Virus record (IMG/VR): IMGVR_UViG_3300035182_000709
Location: 1 to 36,254 of that record
DNA: 36,254 bases
Source: a virus
Reading direction: 5' to 3' (one strand)
Position numbers and translations under genes: made by a program
Shown here: positions 9,314-16,416 of the stretch, in pieces
How the letters are laid out: every line of letters begins with the position of its first letter
Numbering within the stretch: position 1 is the stretch's first letter
Notes under the pieces: model-generated
Seen by the model: only the letters and a program-made list of their open reading frames with translations
Database searches by the model: none
Told to the model about the DNA's origin: nothing

Positions 9314-9928
9314 GCCCAAACGCCGCCAGCGCTGCATCCCGCTCGCCATCGTCGGCAATCACGCGGGCCTCTACCCCGTTCAACTGATCCACCAACTGCC
9401 TGAAGTCGGCTGCCTCACCCCATGCTGCCGTGCGCAGCGCAACGGCTTGCATCGCTTGCGCCCGGCCCTGCTGGCGCTGTATGGCTGCGACAAGGCCGGT
9501 CATTTGGGCGAGCGTCAGGTCTGTGCACTCTCGCCAGGCCAGTCCTCCGGCAAGGAGGATGGCGAATGCGTCGCCCCAAGAATCCTGCTGAGACTCTCGC
9601 TGACCTGGCTGATGACCGGGGTCAGCCGATGGACGAAAAAATCGGCGTTAACCTCAAGCACTTTGCTGGCGAGTTTGACGAAGTCATCGGCATCCAGATC
9701 GCCCAGCCACTCAACCTGCTCGCCGGTGGCAATGCTGACCGCGCGAACCAGGTCATCGCCCGCCACTGCAACGGCAGTGAGTATTTCACCCGCCATAAGC
9801 GGCCCCATGACCGGTGAAATGGCGCGGGTGAAACCCGGAATCTGGCGGACCTTGAGCGGGGAAACGGATAGCGTCTTGCCGCCGACCAGGCACAGGGTGG
9901 GTTGGTTGATGTAGGTATCTAAGTTCAT
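9288..9928 (-). CDS. Tail assembly chaperone, -1 frameshift product (G-T-like)
   Basis: This is the long form made when ribosomes slip at 9641-9635. The first 98 codons come from the short chaperone frame. After the -1 shift the reading frame runs on to a stop at 9288, giving about 213 aa. The added part reads as real protein before any possible internal start: DSWGDAFAILLAGGLAWREC, then the LTLAQM segment. Treating 9503 (ATG) as an independent start would discard this conserved-looking stretch. In lambda the equivalent gpGT binds both the tape measure and the tube protein, and it is absent from the finished virion. The gene order tube, chaperone pair, tape measure is the same here. Confidence 0.8.
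9515..9928 (-). CDS. Tail assembly chaperone, short form (G-like)
   Basis: This 137-aa protein starts at ATG 9928, which overlaps the tube-gene stop by one base (TGATG). It has a compact N-terminal beta section (LCLVGGKTLSVSPLKVRQIPG region) and a helical second half. Without frameshifting it ends at 9515, with a low-complexity tail that looks like a by-product of the zero frame. It corresponds to lambda gpG: it coats the tape measure during tail assembly. Confidence 0.8.
   Translation of the reverse strand: MNLDTYINQPTLCLVGGKTLSVSPLKVRQIPGFTRAISPVMGPLMAGEILTAVAVAGDDLVRAVSIATGEQVEWLGDLDADDFVKLASKVLEVNADFFVHRLTPVISQVSESLSRILGATHSPSSLPEDWPGESAQT
9635..9641 (-). promoter_or_regulatory. Slippery heptamer for -1 programmed frameshift
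   Basis: On the minus strand the message reads T TTT TTC, with codons 97-98 of the chaperone in the zero frame (preceded by GAT). This is the canonical X XXY YYZ form. The -1 frame is closed by TGA and TAA just upstream and is open from here to 9288, so the slip can only work in a window that includes this heptamer. Confidence 0.8.
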
Positions 9929-10890
9929 CACAGGGTCACAATCTTCAGTTCGTCATTGCCGGCGTTCGGCGTAAAGCGCAGGTCGAAGCCGATCAGTCGG
10001 CGGCCGTCCTGCTCCTCTTTTTTCGGGTTGATGCGCTGCACCTTGGGGCCGTATAGCTGGACCTTGTAGCCGGTGGTCGTGCCGAACTGGAAACCCAGCG
10101 CCGTCAGGGTGTTGGCGTTGACCTCGGTCATGGCCGCTACTTCGCCGGCGGCATCCAGATCAATGCTGATCGCCCCGGTGACCTCTCGGTTGGTGATGTC
10201 GACGCTCTCGCCGCCCAGCAACGTGCTGTGATTGACCGAGTTGCCCAGGTTGAGGCTGAGGCCCTTGCTGGGGAAGGTGGTCCCGCCGGACAACGCGCCG
10301 GCCGACCAGGTGACCGCGCCCAGCATGACGTCTCCGGCGTTGGTATCGGTCATGGTGACTGGCGCTTTCCAGGCGGTCAGGGTCGACGCGCTGGGGGTGG
10401 CGGCCGTGGCGCCGCCGTCGATGCCGGTGAACTTGTAGGACATCAATGGGCGTTCGCCAGCGCCCATCTTGAATTCGACCGTGCCGCGACAGCCCAAGGC
10501 TTTATGCAGTACGCCATCGTCATAGAAGTAGATGGATACGCTCTTGGTGGCAGCGCCGTCGGTATTGGGATCGTAGGCAACCCAGCTCGCGCCGATGGTT
10601 TGCGTCATACCGCAGGCTTGCAGCAGCGGGCCCCATGCTGTGGGAGTGGCGGCGGCGCCGGAGCCGGCTATTTCCACGTCGAAATCGATTTCGATATTGC
10701 GCGTGCCGGCCAGTTGTTCGGCGCCGCCGAAGAACGGGCGTACCAAGGCGCGATCGACGTTGTTGTAGTTGTACTTGATCGACAGATTGCTGACTAGGAG
10801 CGCGTTGGCCGCCGGGGTAGGCACAACATCGGCGCCGTAGGTGGCTTCGACCTTAGCCAGCACGACTGAATTGCGGATGTAACGGGCCAT
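9928..10890 (-). CDS. Major tail tube protein (siphovirus type)
   Basis: This 320-aa protein begins at ATG 10890 with GGAGG 8 nt upstream. It is beta-rich. An N-terminal helix-strand unit (VLAKVEATYGADVVPTPA) and paired domains with NxxFDVEIAGSG and RLIGFDLRFTP strands match the tube proteins of B3/D3112-type transposable siphophages. It polymerises into the non-contractile tail tube. No sheath gene precedes it, unlike Mu L/M. Position between the gp37-like gene and the frameshifted chaperones supports the call. Confidence 0.8.
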   Translation of the reverse strand: MARYIRNSVVLAKVEATYGADVVPTPAANALLVSNLSIKYNYNNVDRALVRPFFGGAEQLAGTRNIEIDFDVEIAGSGAAATPTAWGPLLQACGMTQTIGASWVAYDPNTDGAATKSVSIYFYDDGVLHKALGCRGTVEFKMGAGERPLMSYKFTGIDGGATAATPSASTLTAWKAPVTMTDTNAGDVMLGAVTWSAGALSGGTTFPSKGLSLNLGNSVNHSTLLGGESVDITNREVTGAISIDLDAAGEVAAMTEVNANTLTALGFQFGTTTGYKVQLYGPKVQRINPKKEEQDGRRLIGFDLRFTPNAGNDELKIVTL

Positions 10891-10893
10891 GAG

Positions 10894-11058
10894 TTAGCCC
10901 TCCTGGGCAGTAGTTGCAGACTTGGCCGGCTTGACCTTGGCCGGCGCGGGCTCAGGTGCAGGTGCTGCATCCGGCGCCGGCTGCGAATCGGCGCCCTGAT
11001 ACGGTTGGCGGACGCGGCCGTAATCGGCGGGGTTTTGGGAGGTGTCGGGCTGGGGCAT
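10894..11058 (-). CDS. Small proline/alanine-rich phage protein
   Basis: This 54-aa ORF starts at ATG 11058 with AGGAG 8 nt upstream and ends just before the tube gene. The N-terminus is QPDTSQNPADYGRVRQPYQG; the rest is a proline-, alanine- and lysine-rich tail, probably disordered. It occupies the slot of the small Mu gp38 gene between gp37 and the main tail protein. No function can be assigned. The good ribosome-binding site and tight spacing argue that it is expressed. Confidence 0.65.
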   Translation of the reverse strand: MPQPDTSQNPADYGRVRQPYQGADSQPAPDAAPAPEPAPAKVKPAKSATTAQEG

Positions 11059-11067
11059 GGGGGTCTC

Positions 11068-11475
11068 CTAAGAGCGGCTATCGAAGCGGGTGGAAAACTC
11101 ATCGCGCCAGACCGCCATGCCGGCTTGAAACTCGACCAGGCGACCGCTGACAAACGCAATGGGGTCATAGGCGGGCGAGGGTTGCCAGCCTTTCAGGGCG
11201 GCCATCACTTCAGCGCGCACTGACTCAAGCAACTCGGCTGCCGGGCCGCCACTGGCGGCCTGACTGGCGTGCTTGAGCATGATTTCTATGCCGAAACGGC
11301 TGGTGATGATCTGGCTGTGAACACCCAGTAACGGGTTCTCGCCTGCGGTCTCTGACAGCGGCAGCACATAGGCCGCCGGGTAAGTGACCGGCACCGCGCC
11401 GGACAGGGCATAGAGCGCCTGCGTCAGCGTCGGACACTGGGCAGAAAGGCGGGAAACGATGGGCGTTAGCAGCAT
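11068..11475 (-). CDS. Mu gp37-like tail terminator / head-tail protein
   Basis: This 135-aa protein has the pattern of the Mu gp37 (DUF1834) and tail-terminator family: an N-terminal helix (PIVSRLSAQCPTL), a YVLPLSETAGEN strand, and a HSQIITSRFGIEIMLKHAS strand pair in the middle. These proteins cap the tail tube and join it to the head. It is the first gene of the tail block, and the conserved dyad at 11513-11528 begins 53 nt before its ATG. There is no Shine-Dalgarno before this start. Confidence 0.7.
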   Translation of the reverse strand: MLLTPIVSRLSAQCPTLTQALYALSGAVPVTYPAAYVLPLSETAGENPLLGVHSQIITSRFGIEIMLKHASQAASGGPAAELLESVRAEVMAALKGWQPSPAYDPIAFVSGRLVEFQAGMAVWRDEFSTRFDSRS

Positions 11476-11512
11476 GGCGGCGATGTTGCCGCGTGCGCGC
11501 GATAAAGGGGAT

Positions 11513-11528
11513 GCTGGCCTAGGACAGC
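11513..11528 (-). promoter_or_regulatory. Conserved late-operon dyad, copy before tail block
   Basis: The minus strand reads GCTGTCCTAGGCCAGC followed by ATCCCC and, a little further, ATCGCGCGC. The dyad begins 53 nt before ATG 11475. The same layout occurs at 15539-15554 and 24980-24995. One arm differs at a single base (GCTGTC). An 8-bp inverted repeat (11530-11556, GGCGCAAT with ATTGCGCC) lies just upstream. I propose a binding site for the Mor-type activator or a late promoter element; no clear -10 box is visible. Confidence 0.55.
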
Positions 11529-11564
11529 AGGCGCAATGCCCGTTGGTTATTGCGCCCTACGGGG

Positions 11565-11954
11565 CTACATCGCGCCTAAGCTGTCCGCGTCGAACACGCG
11601 GCCGGGCGTGCTGAAACTGACGCCGCCGCTGACGGGTTCTGGGGTCGACACCCCCAGGCTGATCTGGCCGGAGCCCAGGCGGGTGAGGTAATTCACCGCG
11701 TCTTTGTAGCGCGCCAGAACCACATCGTTTGCCGCATCGCTATAAAGCCGGTACCGCGCGATGTCGCAAGCGTACTGTTTGAGGATGGGCGGCACGCTGG
11801 CCAGGGGAAGGCTGTAGCGGCCGGCCAGGTAGCCATCGATCAGCGCATCGGCATCGGCCAGGGCTTGCGCTACCGCGGCGGCATTGGCGGCAACGAATTG
11901 CGCCACCTCGTCGCCGTAGCGGGCTTCGAGGTCGGCTTGCAGGGCGTAGGTCAT
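11565..11954 (-). CDS. DUF1320 protein (Mu gp36-like)
   Basis: This 129-aa protein starts MTYALQADLEARYG and has ALADADALIDGYLAGRY followed by IARYRLY, the hallmarks of the DUF1320 family (Mu gp36). It belongs to the head-completion set and is thought to sit at the head-tail connector. It overlaps the upstream gene by 4 bp (ATGA) and is the last gene of the capsid block, just before the dyad of the tail block. Confidence 0.85.
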   Translation of the reverse strand: MTYALQADLEARYGDEVAQFVAANAAAVAQALADADALIDGYLAGRYSLPLASVPPILKQYACDIARYRLYSDAANDVVLARYKDAVNYLTRLGSGQISLGVSTPEPVSGGVSFSTPGRVFDADSLGAM

Positions 11955-12313
11955 GCCAGGATTTCGGCCTTGCGACTGGCTGCCAGCTTACCCTTGCTGA
12001 TCAGGTAATCCACGCCAGCGATGACATCGGCGCTGTCCAGATCGATGCCATCACGGTTGGTGGCCACGCGCAGCAGCAGCAGTTGCGCGCCCACATCGCC
12101 CGCGCCGGAGTATGCCAGCGCAGATACGCCCGCCAGTTCAGCAGCGGTAAAACGGTCGCGGAATTCGGCGGCGTCGATCAGGCGCGGCAGAGTGGTTACA
12201 ACTGTGGGGCGTTCATCCGCGCTGTCGTACACATCAACCATGCCATCGTTACGCAGAGCGCCGCCGAACGGTGGCTGATCAGTCAGGAATTGATCAATAG
12301 TCAGGGTGCGCAT
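11951..12313 (-). CDS. Hypothetical head protein (Mu gp35-like position)
   Basis: This 120-aa protein starts at ATG 12313, which shares a base with the stop of the upstream gene (TGATG); a GGAG precedes it. The C-terminal part (SADVIAGVDYLISKGKLAA) is helical and the N-terminus reads TIDQFLTDQPPFGG. I do not recognise a named family. Its place between the capsid-region genes and DUF1320 corresponds to Mu gp35. Starts further upstream would overlap the preceding gene by 90 bases and have no ribosome-binding site. Confidence 0.65.
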   Translation of the reverse strand: MRTLTIDQFLTDQPPFGGALRNDGMVDVYDSADERPTVVTTLPRLIDAAEFRDRFTAAELAGVSALAYSGAGDVGAQLLLLRVATNRDGIDLDSADVIAGVDYLISKGKLAASRKAEILA

Positions 12314-13032
12314 CACATCACTCCGCGTTCCAGCCACAGGCTGAAATGGAAAATAGTTTGCGTGGTGGTTACCGCAGCATTTTGCGCAGAGAGGCGTAAC
12401 CAACAGTCTGTGGATAGGTCGGGGAGTGTGGCAACGGAGGATGGAGATGTATTGGCGCCAGACGCAAACACAGAGTTTGGCAAAGACCGCCGTTGTGCGT
12501 TGCTGGTAAACACGTTAATTTTATCGACAACCTGAACAATGTTACCTGTGCTGGTTGTCGTTGTAGTCGACAATAATGGAGATGATCCATCCACCCCCGG
12601 CGTGGCGGATAACCGCCCCCGCAATGTACGTGCGCCAGCATCCAGCGTGCCGCTGAACTCCTCAAAGGATATTTGCCGAATGATGTCGCCGGGCTTGATC
12701 GTGCCGCCCGGAATCAGTATCTCCGGCCCGATGAAGGTCTCGGCCGTACCGGGGGCAACGGCCAGGCCAGAATCGCCAAAACTGAGCGCTTGCAAGCAGG
12801 TAATGGCGTAACGGGCATTTGCGTTATCGCTCGACTTGTTGACGTACACAGCATCAATGGCCGTGATGCGGTAGCTGGCGCCGTTGCGGTAGGGGCCAAA
12901 CCTCCGGACCACGTTGGCCGGAACGGCGTGTGTTGCACCGCCAATTTCTACAATTGCTTGACCGACGACATCCAGCCTCTCGCCAGACTCCAGCCGGTTG
13001 GTATGGGTGTCGCCTGGGTTAATCATCGGCAT
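12313..13032 (-). CDS. Hypothetical structural protein, probable head decoration
   Basis: This 239-aa protein follows the small gene behind the capsid gene. It begins INPGDTHTNRLESGERLDVVG and is rich in beta-prone, Thr/Ser segments, including a TTTTTSTGN run near residue 160. The C-terminal strand set (CWLRLSAQNAAVTTTQTIFH) looks like a structural domain. I do not recognise a family. Position and composition suggest a capsid decoration or head-fibre protein; this is an inference. Confidence 0.6.
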   Translation of the reverse strand: MPMINPGDTHTNRLESGERLDVVGQAIVEIGGATHAVPANVVRRFGPYRNGASYRITAIDAVYVNKSSDNANARYAITCLQALSFGDSGLAVAPGTAETFIGPEILIPGGTIKPGDIIRQISFEEFSGTLDAGARTLRGRLSATPGVDGSSPLLSTTTTTSTGNIVQVVDKINVFTSNAQRRSLPNSVFASGANTSPSSVATLPDLSTDCWLRLSAQNAAVTTTQTIFHFSLWLERGVM

Positions 13033-13043
13033 GGTTTACACCC

Positions 13044-13241
13044 TCAGGTTTTTCCGCGTGACGCGGTTTTGGGATTTGCGGCCTTGGCCGCAGGCGCCGC
13101 ATCTGGCGCCTGCGGTAGCTGCTCCACTGCCAGGGTATGCAATTCTGGGGCATATTGATCGGCATCGATCACCACAAACGCCCCTTGCGTAGCGGGGTCT
13201 GTGGCAACGATGCGCAGGGTTTTAGGCTGCGCCATGATCAT
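13044..13241 (-). CDS. Small hypothetical protein after the capsid gene
   Basis: This 65-aa ORF begins in the TGATG overlap with the capsid stop (a second ATG, at 13235, is possible). The first half is beta-prone (LRIVATDPATQGAFVVIDAD). The second half is an alanine-, proline- and lysine-rich tail ending in SRGKT. It resembles the small proteins often found beside phage capsid genes, but no function is recognised. Confidence 0.6.
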   Translation of the reverse strand: MIMAQPKTLRIVATDPATQGAFVVIDADQYAPELHTLAVEQLPQAPDAAPAAKAANPKTASRGKT

Positions 13242-14386
13242 CAGCCCAACAACAGCGCGCAGTGTTCCGGCTTCATGACCGCCACGCCCCAGCAGGCTGC
13301 GACCTCATATTGCACCTGGCGATACTGGCGATACTCGGAGACCTCGAACGAGAGGCCGGAAACCGGGTCGGTGACCACGGTGCGATCATCGGCCATGTCA
13401 CGGCCATCCGGCAACGCGGGCAGGCGCTGCGCCAGCACGATGGCAGAGCGGCTAAACGCCATATTGCGCGCGCTGTTGCCCAGCACGGTAATTGCGGTAG
13501 CCGATGCCGGGATGGCCTGCTGCAAGCCGGGCGCGGCCAGAGTGATGCTGCCACCACTGACCGCAGCCGTGCCGCTGGCGACCACGTATTTGTTGGTGTC
13601 GCCAGCAAACGTGATGACATCACCAGCCAGGATGGCGCCGGTACCGGCGGCGGCCAGCGTGATAGCGGTAGCACCCACGGCGTAGCCAGCGGCGTTGGTC
13701 GTCGCGCTGGCGCCGGTGCCCTTGGTAAAAGTGCGTACCTGGGCGGATTCGCGGATTGCCATACCGTGCACATCCATCAACACCCCGCGCCGCAACAGGC
13801 TGTCATCGCGGCTGGCCGCCATGATCTGCTTGCCGCGCAAGTTGGCGCCGGCGGCGGTATTGAGCACCAGCGTCAGCGTGCTTTCATTGGCGCCGTTATC
13901 CATCAGGATTTTGCGCACCAGCGCAGAATCGGTGTAATCACCCGATGTACCAAACGGCGTTGTTCCGGGGGTACCAGTCGCCCGGCTGGAAGCAATATGC
14001 AACGCGGCCAGGTCAGACTCGATCTCGTTGACCAGCGTGCGGATTGCCTGCGAAATTTGCGCCAGACGGATAGCCGCCTGCCCAGGGCCGCCGTTGACTG
14101 ACAAGGTCTCCTCGCCGGCCCAGCGAAATGGCACACGGCGCGCCTTGGTGATGGCAATGGTACGGTTACCGATGGCCTGGTCGCCATCGTTTGGCGGCGT
14201 GACAGCCGGCGTTATGTCGGTAGCGCTGGAAGCCGGCGCGACAAACGAGCGCACCGTCTGATTCAGCGCTGCACGGCTGGCGACGGCGTCTATGGTCACG
14301 CTGGGGATAAACCCGGTCAGCTCGCGCGAGACGACATCCAGCGCCTGGTAAATATCCGGTATCAGGTTGGTGAGGGTATTGGCCAT
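13241..14386 (-). CDS. Major capsid protein (P22-coat-like)
   Basis: This 381-aa protein is the major head subunit. It starts MANTLTNLIPDIYQALDVVSRELTG, typical of P22 gp5-type coat proteins. An inserted beta domain (about residues 230-290, with GDVITFAGDTNKYVVASG) is characteristic of that family, and the C-terminus returns to the HK97 fold (VSEYRQYRQVQYEVAACWGV). It lies directly after the protease/scaffold gene, as the Mu T gene does, but it does not resemble Mu T. This suggests capsid-gene replacement within a Mu-type head operon. Confidence 0.8.
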   Translation of the reverse strand: MANTLTNLIPDIYQALDVVSRELTGFIPSVTIDAVASRAALNQTVRSFVAPASSATDITPAVTPPNDGDQAIGNRTIAITKARRVPFRWAGEETLSVNGGPGQAAIRLAQISQAIRTLVNEIESDLAALHIASSRATGTPGTTPFGTSGDYTDSALVRKILMDNGANESTLTLVLNTAAGANLRGKQIMAASRDDSLLRRGVLMDVHGMAIRESAQVRTFTKGTGASATTNAAGYAVGATAITLAAAGTGAILAGDVITFAGDTNKYVVASGTAAVSGGSITLAAPGLQQAIPASATAITVLGNSARNMAFSRSAIVLAQRLPALPDGRDMADDRTVVTDPVSGLSFEVSEYRQYRQVQYEVAACWGVAVMKPEHCALLLG

Positions 14387-14403
14387 GGGTTATCTCCTGG
14401 TGA

Positions 14404-14832
14404 TTAACCGTTGATGCGGACGCCGGCCAAAGCCTTGGTCATGCGTTGTTCTGGGGTTAGCGAATCAAATGCCTCGCGGCTCATACTCTCGGCTGGCGCA
14501 TCGCCAGGGCGGTCGGCGCCGCGCTCGGCAAAGTCAACCACTACCGGCGCAGCAGACAGCGCTGCTTTCAGCGCCGCCGGCAACGGCTGGGCGGCATCGC
14601 CCTCACCAAAGGCCGGGGCCTCGGTAGCTGCCAGGTGATCCAGCGTAGCCACGATCAGCGGCGCAATGCCGGGGACCAGACGGCCGGCTCTGACCAGACC
14701 ATCGGCAAAGGCGGCGTTTTCGGCGTGTAGCGCCAGGCGGTCGGCAGCGGCTTTTTCGGCCTTGAGCGCGGCCAGTTCGCTGGCCAGCGCGGCGTTTTGC
14801 GCCTCAATGGCGGCTTTCTCTTCAGGGGTCAC
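14404..14832 (-). CDS. Internal in-frame scaffold protein (Mu gpZ-like)
   Basis: Inside the protease gene, a GTG at 14832 is preceded by a perfect AAGGAG (14844-14839) with 6-nt spacing. It would give a 142-aa protein that starts just before the coiled coil (VTPEEKAAIEAQ) and holds the whole scaffold. Mu makes its scaffold Z the same way, from an in-frame start inside I. The ribosome-binding site is much stronger than that of the protease itself. Confidence 0.7.
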   Translation of the reverse strand: MTPEEKAAIEAQNAALASELAALKAEKAAADRLALHAENAAFADGLVRAGRLVPGIAPLIVATLDHLAATEAPAFGEGDAAQPLPAALKAALSAAPVVVDFAERGADRPGDAPAESMSREAFDSLTPEQRMTKALAGVRING

Positions 14833-15501
14833 TTGGGTCTCCTTGGGTTGGATGGGGTCGGCATAGACCGGCATGGGGACTACGGAATTGGTTGCGGGCG
14901 CTTCTGCGATTTCCTGGCGGGCGGCATCTTCCAGCGTGGCCACGGAATAGCCGGGGACGATCTTGTCGGCCTCGTCCAGGCCAAACTTGCCGATAAACCA
15001 CTCACGCAGACTGCGCCACAGGCCAGCGTTGACGCTGTCGTCGTACTCGCCGGCAAAGGACACAATCAGCACATCGGCAGCGTCGGCGGCAAACTCGACC
15101 GGCTTCAGGCCAGACACGGCAGGCGCGGCCGCCCCCAGAAAACCGATGTGCTTCAGGTAGTAGCTGCCCGGTGTGGGGTTGCGCGGATGTTCCGGCATGA
15201 ACCAGGCGGCAGAAACTTTTTTAAATCGCCCCGCACGCACCATGTCGGCAAACTGCGCCTCCACCTGTCCGGCGTCGGCATACAACTGGCCGGCCTCATC
15301 GCGCACCGCCTCAACCCAGCCATAGGCCGGCGCATCAATGGCGGGGTGCCCCACCACGATAGGCGCTTGCCACTTGGCAGGATCATAGGCAGCAGCAGCA
15401 GCGGCCAGATCAGCAGCGCTGAATTCGATGGATTGCCCGGACATGGCGGTATGCACGCCAGGACGGAAGAAGTGAATCGGGGGGAGGGGCGCTTTGTCCA
15501 T
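14404..15501 (-). CDS. Head maturation protease and scaffold (Mu gpI-like)
   Basis: This 365-aa protein matches the Mu-like prophage I family. The N-terminal protease part includes GQSIEFSAADLAAAAAAYDP, IVVGHPAIDAPAYGWVEAV and a KKVSAAWFMPEHPRNP region. The C-terminal third is a scaffold with an EAQNAALASELAALKAEK coiled coil. It processes the capsid during maturation. The start is taken at ATG 15501, 53 nt after the start of the conserved dyad; the longer reading frame upstream runs through the dyad itself. No Shine-Dalgarno is visible. An internal start produces the scaffold alone (see 14404-14832). Confidence 0.85.
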   Translation of the reverse strand: MDKAPLPPIHFFRPGVHTAMSGQSIEFSAADLAAAAAAYDPAKWQAPIVVGHPAIDAPAYGWVEAVRDEAGQLYADAGQVEAQFADMVRAGRFKKVSAAWFMPEHPRNPTPGSYYLKHIGFLGAAAPAVSGLKPVEFAADAADVLIVSFAGEYDDSVNAGLWRSLREWFIGKFGLDEADKIVPGYSVATLEDAARQEIAEAPATNSVVPMPVYADPIQPKETQVTPEEKAAIEAQNAALASELAALKAEKAAADRLALHAENAAFADGLVRAGRLVPGIAPLIVATLDHLAATEAPAFGEGDAAQPLPAALKAALSAAPVVVDFAERGADRPGDAPAESMSREAFDSLTPEQRMTKALAGVRING

Positions 15502-15538
15502 GGCCGCCAGTTTCTGGCAGCGGATGGGGGCGGGGGAT

Positions 15539-15554
15539 GCTGGCGTAGGCCAGC
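15539..15554 (-). promoter_or_regulatory. Conserved late-operon dyad, copy before capsid block
   Basis: The minus strand reads GCTGGCCTACGCCAGC then ATCCCCC, beginning 53 nt before ATG 15501. The two arms are perfect 6-bp complements. The 3' part also shares AGAAACTG..GGCCATG with the lysis-block copy. This is the position of the Mu P(I) late promoter. Confidence 0.55.
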
Positions 15555-15598
15555 GGGAAATCTGGCTGGCGCAGCTTTCGTAGCCGCACTTTTTTACC

Positions 15599-15628
15599 CT
15601 GGCACAGAACAAAACGCCGGCCTATACT
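15599..15628 (+). promoter_or_regulatory. Sigma-70 promoter for the plus-strand island
   Basis: A CTGGCA -35 element (15599-15604), an 18-bp spacer and a TATACT -10 (15623-15628, five of six) face right. Transcription from about 15635 would run through the structured RNA into the two small plus-strand genes and stop at the terminator at 16392-16416. Confidence 0.5.
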
Positions 15629-15634
15629 GGCCGC

Positions 15635-15813
15635 ACTGAATGCTATGGCGGTAGCTGCACCGATCAGCAGCCACTGCCGCCCACCTTACCCGTGGGCGTT
15701 TCCTTTTCTGGTCGGGTCGAGAGCGCCGAATACAACACCCGCAAGGGGAATGAGCGCCGGGCTTCCATAGAGCCCAGTTGAGACCCGACCACCCGCCGAC
15801 TACTAACCGGCGG
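15635..15813 (+). ncRNA. C4-antisense-RNA-like structured leader
   Basis: The region folds strongly. CGCCCAC (15678-15684) pairs with GTGGGCG (15692-15698), followed by a pyrimidine/T-rich run. GGTCGGGTC (from about 15710) pairs with GACCCGACC (ending about 15790) around two inner hairpins (CCC-GCAA-GGG type and GGGCT/AGCCC). CCGCCG then pairs with CGGCGG (to 15813). Order, and the segment TTTCCTTTTCTGGTCGGGTC, resemble the C4 RNA leaders that control icd/ant-type genes in P1- and P4-like elements. A 42-codon ORF from ATG 15644 overlaps the structure. The C4 assignment is from memory and needs a covariance search. Confidence 0.5.
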
Positions 15814-15842
15814 TGTTCGCAACTGAATCTATGAGGTCCATC

Positions 15843-16049
15843 ATGGCTATGATCATCCCCTTCCCTATGCGTACCGCGTCAAACCATCAACATGATATTG
15901 AGGCGGCGTTAATTCGGCAATTGGCCGCCGAGCGCGCCCGCGTGCTGTTGGCTGAGGCCGCGCCGCAAGACGACCTAGCGCAGCGGCTGAACTCTATCGA
16001 GGCGAAGCTGGATACACTACTGAGCAAGCAAAAAAGGAGAGCGTCATGA
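15843..16049 (+). CDS. Small hypothetical protein, coiled C-terminus
   Basis: This 68-aa plus-strand ORF begins at ATG 15843 with GAGG 7 nt upstream. The N-terminus is hydrophobic (MAMIIPFPMRT). The rest is an alpha-helix with heptad-like spacing (IRQLAAERARVLLAEAAP, LNSIEAKLDTLL). It follows the structured leader and overlaps the next gene by 4 bp (ATGA). Function unknown; transcription opposes the late head operon. Confidence 0.6.
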   Translation: MAMIIPFPMRTASNHQHDIEAALIRQLAAERARVLLAEAAPQDDLAQRLNSIEAKLDTLLSKQKRRAS

Positions 16050-16279
16050 GCGAAACCCGTAAAACACCACGCGAAGCCGCGTTGGCTCGTCCAAAGTCGT
16101 CTTTGCTGGCGATTGCTGCGTTTTGCTTTGACTGCATGGGCGGCGCTAGCACTGAAAATCCATCCGTCACCAAAGCTGCCGTGCGCGACTGCAAATCGAC
16201 CGATTGCCCGCTGTATCCACACCGAGGATGGAGAAAAATCACAACGCGCATTCGGCTCAAGAAAACACCAACAGTTTAA
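16046..16279 (+). CDS. Small Cys-rich (probable zinc-binding) phage protein
   Basis: This 77-aa protein has CFDCMGG near residue 27 and CKSTDCPLYPHRGW near residue 49. That CxxC...CxxxDCPLYPxR pattern is a widespread family of small phage/prophage proteins of unknown role, probably one zinc site. It is translationally coupled to the gene before it. It is oriented against the neighbouring late genes, so it is probably expressed in the lysogen or early, under the leader RNA at 15635-15813. The following 16280-16391 shows no gene. Confidence 0.7.
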   Translation: MSETRKTPREAALARPKSSLLAIAAFCFDCMGGASTENPSVTKAAVRDCKSTDCPLYPHRGWRKITTRIRLKKTPTV

Positions 16280-16391
16280 CGCCGGTTGACGCCGGCTAAT
16301 TCCGCAAGGAATCGCTTGAAAGACTGCCGCCTATGTCACGGCATCTATTTGTTACTTGAACGCAGCCAGCGAGCTCTACAGCGTTTCCCTA

Positions 16392-16416
16392 CCCCGGCCA
16401 TGAGCCGGGGTTTTTT
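16392..16416 (+). terminator. Rho-independent terminator of the plus-strand island
   Basis: CCCCGGC (16392-16398) pairs with GCCGGGG (16404-16410) around CATGA and is followed by six T (16411-16416). The T-run is only on the plus strand. It ends at the stop codon of the convergent G-like gene. Confidence 0.9.
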
